Source of the DNA: an uncultured Hyphomicrobiales bacterium
GTDB lineage: Bacteria; Pseudomonadota; Alphaproteobacteria; Rhizobiales; Aestuariivirgaceae
Assembly (NCBI GenBank): GCA_903930095.1
Contig: CAIYXE010000641.1
Location: forward strand, 1 to 7,089
DNA length: 7,089 bases
Direction of reading: 5' to 3'
Shown one piece after another: positions 1-5,933 of the stretch. Under the pieces are notes generated by a model. That model searched no databases and was not told the DNA's origin. It worked only from the letters and a program-made list of their open reading frames with translations. Numbering within the stretch: the stretch's first letter is position 1; the number at the start of each line of letters is the position of its first letter. The translations under genes were made by a program, and so were the position numbers.

Positions 1-1039
1 GCCTTCCAATGTTGAAGTCACCACAGCCGAGATCCGCAACTCTCGAACTTCCAAGTGCCTTCAATAACTGACGCATTCCCTTTACGTAGGGATCAACGAT
101 GTGATCCTCATGAGAACAATAGCCAGACGTCGCATCACCCGCCGCATCACGGCCCCACATGCCAAGCCTGTAGATATTGTCGAATATCTCCGCTGGGACC
201 GGCTGCCTGGGCACATCACCACCGGCGCCGCGCGCCAACTCTTCCGCGCTGAGATACCAAGACTTTGGCAGGACCAGTTCGGGGCGGTTCGGATCACAAG
301 GACGATCAAGAGAATGCGGAAAGACGTGCTGGAAACCCGTTGGCAAGGCCCTGTCGCGCCTGAGAAAGGTCATCTCGAACACCCGTGGCGCCCGAATGCC
401 ACCCATATTCACCATTCCGGCATGGTTGTTCGGGTGGGTATGGACGACGTGATAATGCGCCAGCAGCTTTGTGAACACGGCATCAACGATGTCGAAGAAC
501 GCCGGATCGGCCCAGTTATCCACGTGATGGAATTCCACAACGATGATCCGGAAGCGCTTGAGGTTCCTTTCACTGAGCGCGAGAATTGACGTGTATTCTC
601 CTCCTTCAATATCCATCTGAAGAAGCAGGTCACCCTCGGTGGCCTTTGCATCCATCCAGCTGTCTATCGTCGTGGTCTGGTCGCTTTCGAACGCCCCAAT
701 AAATTTTTTCTGAAAAGAGACGGGCGAGAACCCTTGTGGAGGCGCCTCAACAGAGTAGTCGGAAAGATGCGACCCGATCCCAAATCTCCGCGCAAGATCC
801 ATCTCGAATGAAGCGACCGGTCCGACGCCTGGAGAAAAACAAGCCGATATCTCCTTCACATCGTCGGGTATGAGATAGCCGCCGTCCACATCGCCGCCAA
901 CCCGGATCAGATAACGCAAGGTGGTCACCGGTCGCAGCCGGTCAATCAGCTGCAGAATTCGTTGAGGCGAGGTCATATACTGTACGAATACGCCCTTGGC
1001 CAGGAGTGCATACTTATCGAGTTGATTTGGGGCATTCAT
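1..1039 (-). CDS. Two-domain methyltransferase: FkbM-type domain plus second class I SAM-methyltransferase domain (partial, C-terminus outside window)
   Basis: The frame is open from ATG 1039 through the left edge, giving 346 visible residues. Residues about 40-230 look like an FkbM-family methyltransferase: VGGDVDGGYLIPDD (47-60), CFSPGVG (67-73), and the hallmark LQMDIEGGEY (140-149) followed by VVEFHHVDNW (167-176). After a linker, IFDNIYRLGMWG (285-296), SGYCSHE (305-311) and VADLGCGDFNIGR (334-346) begin a second methyltransferase. The last of these is a classical SAM-binding motif I, and the rest of that domain is cut off by the window. FkbM enzymes are mostly O-methyltransferases acting on sugars or secondary metabolites; the substrate here is unknown. 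The start is fixed because an in-frame TGA lies three codons upstream. No clear Shine-Dalgarno sequence precedes it. G+C is visibly lower than in the rest of the window, which suggests acquired DNA. The family call is firm; a glycan or surface-polysaccharide role is inference. Confidence 0.85.
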   Translation of the reverse strand, partial: MNAPNQLDKYALLAKGVFVQYMTSPQRILQLIDRLRPVTTLRYLIRVGGDVDGGYLIPDDVKEISACFSPGVGPVASFEMDLARRFGIGSHLSDYSVEAPPQGFSPVSFQKKFIGAFESDQTTTIDSWMDAKATEGDLLLQMDIEGGEYTSILALSERNLKRFRIIVVEFHHVDNWADPAFFDIVDAVFTKLLAHYHVVHTHPNNHAGMVNMGGIRAPRVFEMTFLRRDRALPTGFQHVFPHSLDRPCDPNRPELVLPKSWYLSAEELARGAGGDVPRQPVPAEIFDNIYRLGMWGRDAAGDATSGYCSHEDHIVDPYVKGMRQLLKALGSSRVADLGCGDFNIGR

Positions 1040-1110
1040 GTTTTGTCACAACGCGTTTCGCAGGCCTGACGAGCGGTCTTGGAAACGGACCTTTTCTTGG
1101 TGATGTTCAT
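1036..1110 (-). CDS. Possible 24-residue leader peptide overlapping the methyltransferase start
   Basis: A short frame starts at ATG 1110 and encodes 24 residues, rich in Lys and Arg (N-terminus MNITKKRSVSK) with two Cys. It ends in a TGA at 1036-1038 that overlaps the ATG of the downstream gene (ATGA). It lies between the predicted promoter and a methyltransferase gene that has no obvious ribosome-binding site, so translational coupling is plausible. It has no recognisable family and no good Shine-Dalgarno of its own. It could equally be a chance frame in a 95-nt leader. Confidence 0.3.
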   Translation of the reverse strand: MNITKKRSVSKTARQACETRCDKT

Positions 1111-1140
1111 GTAGGTAGGTGGGAAATCGCCAACTCTTTC

Positions 1141-1169
1141 ATTATAGGAACGATTGCATCTCACATCAA
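1141..1169 (-). promoter_or_regulatory. Sigma70-type promoter for the FkbM-type methyltransferase
   Basis: On the minus strand TTGATG (1164-1169) and a perfect TATAAT (1141-1146) are separated by 17 bases, the optimal housekeeping spacing. Transcription would start near 1134, leaving a leader of about 95 nt before ATG 1039. It lies in the 182-base gap downstream of the GST-like gene, so the methyltransferase need not rely on read-through. A perfect -10 is unusual for such a GC-rich genome. Confidence 0.65.
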
Positions 1170-1221
1170 CCCGCTCTCACGCGGTGATAGACTTCAACCG
1201 CCCTCCCAATGGCGCGCGCCC

Positions 1222-1887
1222 TCACCCCGTCTCCCTCTCGATCCTTCCCCACTCCTCCAGCGTCCTCGCGCGCGGCACGGACATGATGGTGTTGCGGAAA
1301 GGCTCCCTGCGCTGTACGGCGTCGAACCAATCCATCACATGGGGCATGTCTGGCTTGCCGCAGTCGAGGCCCATGTAGCGCCAAAGCAGGGCGCCCATCA
1401 CAATGTCACCGAAGCTGAAGGTGGAGCCCGCAAACCAGTCATGGCGGGCGAGCCAGCCGTCAGCGACCTTCAGGGCCTGGGTGGCCTGAGCCTCCGCTGC
1501 GGCAACAGCCTGTGCGTTGCGATTTTCGGGCAGGCTGCGCACGGTGTTCATGAAGATCGCGGTCACGGCCGGCGCGAAGGCGAGTTGCTGCCAGTCCATC
1601 CACTGCTCCGCCATGGCAAGGCTGCGGTGCTCATCGGGGCGGAGCACGCCTGAGCGGAACCTCGCCGCGAGATAGCGCACGATGGCGTTCGACTCGAACA
1701 TCGTCACGTCACCGTCGCGGATCACCGGCACGAGGCCCATCGGGTTCATGGCGAGAAAATCGGCGTCGCGATTGCCACCGAAGTGGCCACCCACATTCTC
1801 GCGGGTGTAGGGAACGTCGAGTTCCTCCAGCGCCCACAGCACCTTCTGCACGTTGACGGAGTTCCGCCGGCCCCACACAGTGATCAT
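1222..1887 (-). CDS. Glutathione S-transferase family protein
   Basis: The product is 221 residues, normal for a cytosolic GST. The N-terminal thioredoxin-like half (about 1-78) contains the RRNSVNVQKVLW segment, with Ser10 in the usual place of the glutathione-activating residue, the cis-proline loop GLVPVI (51-56) and the glutathione-contacting ESNAIVRYLA (65-74). The all-helical C-terminal half carries the N-capping box STFSFGDI typical of GST folding. GSTs conjugate or reduce electrophiles with glutathione in the cytoplasm; no substrate can be read here. ATG 1887 was chosen because GGGAGG lies about 8 bases upstream and because the GST fold starts at MITVWGR; an in-frame TTG at 1941 would add 18 unrelated residues and run into the hairpin at 1942. 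It appears monocistronic. Confidence 0.88.
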   Translation of the reverse strand: MITVWGRRNSVNVQKVLWALEELDVPYTRENVGGHFGGNRDADFLAMNPMGLVPVIRDGDVTMFESNAIVRYLAARFRSGVLRPDEHRSLAMAEQWMDWQQLAFAPAVTAIFMNTVRSLPENRNAQAVAAAEAQATQALKVADGWLARHDWFAGSTFSFGDIVMGALLWRYMGLDCGKPDMPHVMDWFDAVQRREPFRNTIMSVPRARTLEEWGRIERETG

Positions 1888-1941
1888 CCGATGTCCTCCC
1901 ACAATCTCAGATGAGAATGAAGCATCAAGGCCAAAAGGCAA

Positions 1942-1967
1942 GGGCCCGGCGCGATGACGCCGGGCCC
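1942..1967 (-). terminator. Strong hairpin downstream of the nlpD-like gene, probable terminator
   Basis: This is a perfect 10-bp inverted repeat (GGGCCCGGCG / CGCCGGGCCC) around a 6-base loop. It begins 28 bases past the nlpD-like stop codon and 54 bases before the GST start, both read on the minus strand. On that strand the hairpin is followed by TTGCCTTTTGG, a weak T-rich stretch rather than a clean T tract. It probably insulates the GST gene from the lipoprotein gene. The stem is unambiguous; intrinsic termination is inferred. Confidence 0.65.
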
Positions 1968-1995
1968 CTGTCAGGCACTTCTCTTGGGAGAGAAA

Positions 1996-3315
1996 TCAGT
2001 TGGCGGCGGTCGAGGACGCCAGGAACTTCATCGGGTCGAGCGCGGTTGGGCCCTTCCTTACCTCGAAATGCAGTTGCGGGCTGGAGACGGAGCCGGTCTG
2101 GCCGGCCTTGGCGATCACGTCGCCGCGCTTCACCGTGTCGCCACGCTTGACGAAAAGCTCCTTGGCATGGGCATAGGCGGTGACATAGCCGTTGTCATGG
2201 CGGATCAGCACCAGGTTGCCATAGCCCTTCAACTCATTGCCGGCATAGGCGACGACACCGCTGTCAGCGGCGCGGATCGAGGTGCCTTCCGGCACCGCGA
2301 TGTTGATGCCTTCGTTCTTGAGGCCGTTGGCCTTGGGGCCGAAGCCGGAGATGACCTTGCCGCGCACCGGCCAGCGCAAGCCTGGCGCACCCGCGACGGG
2401 TGCCTGTTCGGCAACCTGCTGCCCGGCGGGGGCGGCGGGAGCAGCGGGCTCCTCCGTCACGGCGGGAGCGGGCATGGCCTTGGCGGAGGTTTCCGGTGCG
2501 GCGGTTGTCTCGGTCTCAGCGGCGTCAGGCGCGGGCGCCGGGGCAGTGGCGGTGCGGGTTGTGCCGCCGGCGGGGATCCTCACCCGCTGGCCCATGGCGA
2601 GCTGCGCGTCATTCGGCAGGCCGTTGGCATCGGCAATGGCAAAGGGCGAGATGCCGTATTTGCGCCCGAGTGAGAACAGCGTCTCACCCGAGGCCACGGT
2701 GTGGGTTGCGCCCGAGCCGTCATCGGCAACCGAGGTGCCACGCTTGAACGGCTCCTGCGCCTTTGCGGCCGGCGTGCCGGGCTTCGGCTCGACGATGGGG
2801 GTGGATTCGGGTTCGGCGAAGCTCTCGGGCGCTGCTTCCGCCGTGCGGGTGCCGCCGCTGCCCGGAAGGCGCAGCTGCTGGCCGGTGCGCACCGAATAGG
2901 GCGGCTGGATGCCGTTTGCCGCCGCAAGTTCCGAAACAGAGATATTGTTGGCCCGCGCGACCGAATAAAGTGTCATGCCGGGGCCGACGGTGACGGTGCC
3001 GCCACCCGCGGCGGGCGGCACGGCCGCCAACTCGGGCTGCCGGTAGGCGGGCGCGGTGTTGGACCTTGAGTAATCATAGCTCGGCGGCTGGGCGGGGGCC
3101 GTGGTGATGGGCCGCGAGACGACCTCGTCGCCGAGCCCGACGTTGGCCGCGGTCACCTGGTTGGGCACACTTGCCGTGGTCACCGGATCAGCACCGCTGG
3201 AGGTGAAGCGGTCGGCATCCGCCGAGCAACCAGCCAGCATCACCGCCGCGGCGGCAGACACAAGGAACTTCGACTTGGAGAGATCCCAAGCGGAACGGCA
3301 ATCACTGGACGACAT
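1996..3315 (-). CDS. nlpD: NlpD-like lipoprotein: two LysM domains and a degenerate LytM (M23) domain
   Basis: The product is 439 residues. It opens with a basic and hydrophobic segment and a lipobox, LAGC, with Cys30 as the predicted lipidation site. LysM domains lie at about 107-151 and 204-248 and should bind peptidoglycan. They are separated by Pro/Ala/Glu/Thr-rich linkers. The C-terminal LytM/M23 domain is at about 312-435. Its zinc motifs are degenerate: NEGIN (334-338) replaces HxGxD and QLH (414-416) replaces HxH, as in E. coli NlpD (which has NKGID and RLH). It is therefore probably not a peptidase but an activator of cell-wall amidases during division. ATG 3315 is preferred because GGAG lies 8 bases upstream; an in-frame TTG at 3348 would add 11 residues. 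The neighbouring L,D-transpeptidase fits a cell-wall cluster. The symbol rests on architecture. Confidence 0.87.
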   Translation of the reverse strand: MSSSDCRSAWDLSKSKFLVSAAAAVMLAGCSADADRFTSSGADPVTTASVPNQVTAANVGLGDEVVSRPITTAPAQPPSYDYSRSNTAPAYRQPELAAVPPAAGGGTVTVGPGMTLYSVARANNISVSELAAANGIQPPYSVRTGQQLRLPGSGGTRTAEAAPESFAEPESTPIVEPKPGTPAAKAQEPFKRGTSVADDGSGATHTVASGETLFSLGRKYGISPFAIADANGLPNDAQLAMGQRVRIPAGGTTRTATAPAPAPDAAETETTAAPETSAKAMPAPAVTEEPAAPAAPAGQQVAEQAPVAGAPGLRWPVRGKVISGFGPKANGLKNEGINIAVPEGTSIRAADSGVVAYAGNELKGYGNLVLIRHDNGYVTAYAHAKELFVKRGDTVKRGDVIAKAGQTGSVSSPQLHFEVRKGPTALDPMKFLASSTAAN

Positions 3316-3427
3316 GCCCCGAACTCCACAACAAACTGACACAACCAAAATGGCGCGTTTAGGTTAAGGGAGGGTTTATCTGCGGTGGTCGTTCCCGGTA
3401 TTTTTGGCGGGAAGCCGGCAGCACTGC

Positions 3428-4048
3428 TCACTCCACCACCACGGTGGCGCCCAGCGCCACGCGGTCATAAAGGTCGATCACCTCGGCATTGAACATGCGG
3501 ATGCAACCGGAGGACACCGCCTGGCCGATGCTCCACGGCTCTGTCGTGCCATGGATGCGGAAGGCGGTGTCGCCAATGTAGAGGGCGCGCGCGCCCAGCG
3601 GGTTGCCGGGCCCGCCCGGCACGAAGGCGGGAAGGTCGCGGCCCTTTCGCCGCTCACGCGCGATCATTTCCGGCGGCGGGCGCCAGTCGGGCCACTCGGC
3701 CTTGCGGCTGATCTCGTCCGTGCCGCTCCAGGTGAAGCCATCGCGCCCGACGCCCACGTGGTATTCAATGGCCTTGCCACCGGGCAGGATGAAATAAAGC
3801 CGGCGGGCCCACGTCCTGACGAGGACCGATCCTTCCGCGAGAGGTGAGGGAAAATCGATGACACGGCTGCGCAGATTCTCCGGCACGGGGCCCGGCACAC
3901 GCTGTGCCGCGGTTACGTCGTCGCTGCTGCCTTCCATGCCGCCGAAGATCTGGAAGGTTCCGGACGTGAATGTCTCCGCCTCTGCGCCGGGCGCCGCGAG
4001 CACAAGGACGGCTAGCGCCAACGCTGCCCTCAAGATGTCAGCCATCAT
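3428..4048 (-). CDS. Exported L,D-transpeptidase (YkuD domain)
   Basis: The product is 206 residues with a signal peptide (hydrophobic core about 8-19, likely cleavage after AEA at 24). The catalytic YkuD signature is complete: HGT at 166-168 and SSGCIRM at 179-185, with Cys182 the nucleophile and Arg184 conserved. Such enzymes make 3-3 cross-links between meso-diaminopimelate residues of peptidoglycan, or attach proteins to it, in the periplasm. There are no peptidoglycan-binding domains, so this is the short single-domain type common in many copies in Rhizobiales. ATG codons at 4048 and 4045 are adjacent and neither has a good Shine-Dalgarno; the first is used. A CtrA-like box lies 50-64 bases upstream, and the same-strand folK ends 60 bases upstream. 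Confidence 0.92.
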   Translation of the reverse strand: MMADILRAALALAVLVLAAPGAEAETFTSGTFQIFGGMEGSSDDVTAAQRVPGPVPENLRSRVIDFPSPLAEGSVLVRTWARRLYFILPGGKAIEYHVGVGRDGFTWSGTDEISRKAEWPDWRPPPEMIARERRKGRDLPAFVPGGPGNPLGARALYIGDTAFRIHGTTEPWSIGQAVSSGCIRMFNAEVIDLYDRVALGATVVVE

Positions 4049-4097
4049 CGTCGGACCCGGTGTTTACTCTACCTTTACGGGAATAACCTGGCGTTGC

Positions 4098-4112
4098 TTA
4101 AGCGTGGCTTAA
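4098..4112. promoter_or_regulatory. Full CtrA-type box, TTAA-N7-TTAA
   Basis: TTAAGCGTGGCTTAA is an exact match to the CtrA consensus TTAA-N7-TTAA. It sits in the folK/L,D-transpeptidase gap, overlapping the folK stop codon, 50-64 bases before the transpeptidase start, a normal distance for control of that gene. CtrA is the alphaproteobacterial cell-cycle response regulator that controls division and envelope genes. The match is seen directly; binding is inferred. No convincing -10 element could be fixed downstream. Confidence 0.5.
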
Positions 4113-4597
4113 AGCAGGCCGCCCTGTCCTGAAGGGTCGAGGCGGCGCAGCATCCCGGCCGCGGTGCGGCTCGTGAGCGGGTGGCGCCAGCGCGGGGCGA
4201 TTTCTGCCAGGGGCGCCAGCACGAAGATCCGCTCCGCGATGCCGGGGTGCGGCAGCACCGGCCTGGCCGGAGGCCTGCGCACCAGCCCGTGGTAATCGAG
4301 CAGATCGAGATCGAGCGTGCGCGGGCCCCAACGCAGGGTGCGGCGCCGGCCGGCCATCCGCTCGATGAGGTGCAGGCGTTCGAGCAGGGCTTCCGGCGCA
4401 AGCGCCGTTTCAACCTCCGCCACGGCGTTGACGAAGGCCGGCTGTCCGGTGACCCCGAAGGGCGCGGAGAAAACGAGCCGCGAGGCGCGCCTGAGCCGCA
4501 GGCCGCCGCCGTTGAGGCGGCCAAAGGCCTTGCGCACCGTCTCTCCGGGTGTTCCCCAGGGGCCGCTTTGGTTGGAGCCGAGCGCGATCAGGATCAT
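4109..4597 (-). CDS. folK: 2-amino-4-hydroxy-6-hydroxymethyldihydropteridine pyrophosphokinase (HPPK)
   Basis: The product is 162 residues, the usual size (E. coli enzyme about 158). It transfers pyrophosphate from ATP to 6-hydroxymethyl-7,8-dihydropterin, the step before dihydropteroate synthase in folate synthesis. The evidence is the N-terminal ALGSNQ (5-10), the substrate loop PFGVTGQPAFVNAV (46-59), the signature RWGPRTLDLDLL (89-100) whose Asp96 and Asp98 bind the two Mg ions, and PHP (116-118). The start at ATG 4597 follows AAGAAG closely. No folP or folB is adjacent, so it is separated from its pathway partners here. It diverges from the NYN gene across a 66-base gap. Confidence 0.95.
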   Translation of the reverse strand: MILIALGSNQSGPWGTPGETVRKAFGRLNGGGLRLRRASRLVFSAPFGVTGQPAFVNAVAEVETALAPEALLERLHLIERMAGRRRTLRWGPRTLDLDLLDYHGLVRRPPARPVLPHPGIAERIFVLAPLAEIAPRWRHPLTSRTAAGMLRRLDPSGQGGLL

Positions 4598-4603
4598 TTC
4601 TTC

Positions 4604-4632
4604 TTGAGCAGGTCCGGGGGGGTGTCTAAATT
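4604..4632 (+). promoter_or_regulatory. Sigma70-type promoter for the NYN-UDG pair, with a G7 spacer tract
   Basis: TTGAGC (4604-4609) and TAAATT (4627-4632) are 17 bases apart. Transcription would start near 4639, about 25 bases before ATG 4664, leaving room for the AGGAG at 4649-4653. This also argues against the in-frame ATG at 4634 as the main start, since it would lie upstream of the transcription start. The spacer contains seven consecutive G (4616-4622). Confidence 0.5.
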
Positions 4633-4663
4633 CATGGCATACACGAGCAGGAGTTTTTCAGAC

Positions 4664-5260
4664 ATGCATTTTTACCAGGATGAGCGCGTCGCGCTCTTCA
4701 TCGACGGCTCCAACCTGTACGCCACCGCCAAGACACTGGGTTTCGACATCGACTATAAGCGGCTGCTGGGCTTCTTCCGCAAACGCTCGCGGCTGATCCG
4801 CGCCATTTACTACACGGCCCTGCTGGAGGATGCCGAGTATTCGCCGATCAAGCCGTTGATCGACTGGCTGGACTATAACGGCTACCGGGTGGTCACCAAG
4901 CCCGCCAAGGAATTCACCGATGCCATGGGCCGCCGCAAGGTGAAGGGCAACATGGACATCGAGCTCGCCGTGGACGTGATGCAGCTGGCCGACCAGCTCG
5001 ACCACATCGTGCTGTTCTCCGGCGACGGCGACTTCCGCTCGCTGGTGGCCGCCGTCCAGGCCAAGGGCCGCCGGGTGACGGTCATCTCCACGCTGACGAC
5101 GCGGCCCGCGATGATCGCCGACGATCTGCGCCGCCAGACCGACCAGTTCATCGACCTCAACGACCTGCGCGACGAGATCGGCCGCGACCCGTCCGAACGG
5201 CGCGAGCGCGCCCCGGCCCCTGCCCCGCGCGAGAGCTTCGAGGACTTCGCCGATATCTGA
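4664..5260 (+). CDS. NYN/LabA-like (DUF88) PIN-fold protein, putative nuclease
   Basis: The product is 198 residues. Acidic residues expected at the metal site of the PIN-like NYN fold are present: Asp14 in ALFIDGSNLYA, Asp98 and Asp104 in GNMDIELAVDVM, and Asp121 and Asp123 in LFSGDGDFRSLV. NYN proteins are predicted Mg-dependent RNases; the cellular target of this conserved rhizobial group is not known to me. The last 25 or so residues are a charged, Pro-rich tail. ATG 4664 was chosen because relatives begin a few residues before ALFID and AGGAG lies 10 bases upstream; ATG 4634 would add 10 residues. The 3' end overlaps the glycosylase frame by 8 bases if that frame begins at 5253, so the two are probably co-transcribed and translationally coupled. 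Confidence 0.9.
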   Translation: MHFYQDERVALFIDGSNLYATAKTLGFDIDYKRLLGFFRKRSRLIRAIYYTALLEDAEYSPIKPLIDWLDYNGYRVVTKPAKEFTDAMGRRKVKGNMDIELAVDVMQLADQLDHIVLFSGDGDFRSLVAAVQAKGRRVTVISTLTTRPAMIADDLRRQTDQFIDLNDLRDEIGRDPSERRERAPAPAPRESFEDFADI

Positions 5261-5903
5261 CAAGCAGCCATCGCCGGAGCCTGGGCGCGACTGCCCGCTC
5301 TGCCCGCGCCTGGTCCAGTACCGGCATGAGCAGCGCAAGCTGCATCCCGACTGGTTCAACGCGCCCGTGCCCTCTTTCGGCAAGGCCAGCGCGCGGCTGC
5401 TTATCGTCGGGCTGGCGCCGGGCGTGCAGGGCGCAAACCGCACCGGCCGCCCTTTCACCGGCGATTTCGCGGGCGACCTGCTCTTTGCGACGCTGAAGGA
5501 ATACGGCTTCGCCGGCGGCGTCTACCGTGCTGATCCGCATGACGGGCTGGCGCTGAAGGATGTGATGATCTCCAACGCCGTGCGCTGCGTGCCGCCGCAG
5601 AACAAGCCGCTGCCCGCAGAGATCAGGGCCTGCAACGGATTTCTCCGTACACGGATCGACATGTTGCGCGAGGTGAAAGCCATCGTGGCGCTGGGCCGCG
5701 TCGCGCATGACGGCGTGCTGAGCGCGCTTGAGGTCCGAAAAGCGCTCCATCCCTTCGCGCATGGGGCGGAGCATGAGATCGGGGCCTTGCGGCTTTTCGA
5801 CAGCTATCACTGCTCACGCTACAACACGAATACGGGCGTTCTGACGCCGGAGATGTTCGGTCAGGTGTTCCAGCGCGTGCGGGCGTATCTGAACTCGCGG
5901 TGA
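5253..5903 (+). CDS. Family 5 (UDGb-type) uracil-DNA glycosylase with Fe-S cluster; non-canonical ATA start or damaged start codon
   Basis: The enzyme removes uracil and related deaminated bases from DNA. Numbered from 5253 (216 residues), the four Fe-S cysteines are C14 and C17 (DCPLCPR), C112 (VRCVPPQNKPL) and C127 (ACNGFL). The active-site segment GLAPG is at 54-58 and the substrate loop HCSRYNTNTG at 186-195. The frame is open from 5115, but between there and 5366 it contains no ATG, GTG or TTG. GTG 5367 would delete C14 and C17. ATA 5253 is followed by SDKQ, a typical protein start, and has GAGGA (5240-5244) 8 bases upstream. One G-to-A change, real or a sequencing error, would explain it. 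CTG 5220 and a frameshift from the NYN gene are alternatives. Function is confident; the start is not. Confidence 0.85.
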   Translation: MSDKQPSPEPGRDCPLCPRLVQYRHEQRKLHPDWFNAPVPSFGKASARLLIVGLAPGVQGANRTGRPFTGDFAGDLLFATLKEYGFAGGVYRADPHDGLALKDVMISNAVRCVPPQNKPLPAEIRACNGFLRTRIDMLREVKAIVALGRVAHDGVLSALEVRKALHPFAHGAEHEIGALRLFDSYHCSRYNTNTGVLTPEMFGQVFQRVRAYLNSR

Positions 5904-5933
5904 GAGGCCCTCATCCGCCCGCGTGGGCAGGAC

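Noticed and set aside
101..589. A 162-codon open frame on the plus strand
   Set aside because: It is the antisense of the FkbM-type coding frame, which has clear motifs and is open across the whole region.
1171..1184. Small hairpin CCGC-N6-GCGG downstream of the GST gene
   Set aside because: Four base pairs and no T tract; expected by chance in GC-rich DNA.
1006..1653. A 215-codon open frame on the plus strand
   Set aside because: It lies antisense to the GST and crosses the methyltransferase promoter and start; no family motif, and the GST on the other strand is unmistakable.
1954..2673. Long plus-strand frame rich in Gly and Ala
   Set aside because: Shadow of the nlpD-like gene; low-complexity composition arises from the GC-rich third positions of the real gene.
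3392..3413. Inverted repeat TTCCCG-N10-CGGGAA between the L,D-transpeptidase and nlpD-like genes
   Set aside because: Only 6 bp of stem, a 10-base loop and no T tract; could be a weak terminator or operator but nothing supports either.
3316..3427. Promoter for the nlpD-like gene
   Set aside because: Only a TTAACC half-site stands out; no -35/-10 pair with reasonable spacing could be defended.
4634..4663. In-frame ATG 4634 as the NYN start
   Set aside because: It lies before the predicted transcription start and lacks a well-spaced Shine-Dalgarno; relatives begin near the ATG at 4664.
4658..5458. 266-codon frame on the minus strand across the NYN and UDG genes
   Set aside because: Antisense of two recognisable genes and composed of His/Gly/Val-rich sequence typical of a shadow frame.
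5904..5933. Possible bidirectional terminator between the convergent UDG and redoxin genes (GCCC-gcgt-GGGC)
   Set aside because: The stem is just 4 bp and no T tract follows on either strand.
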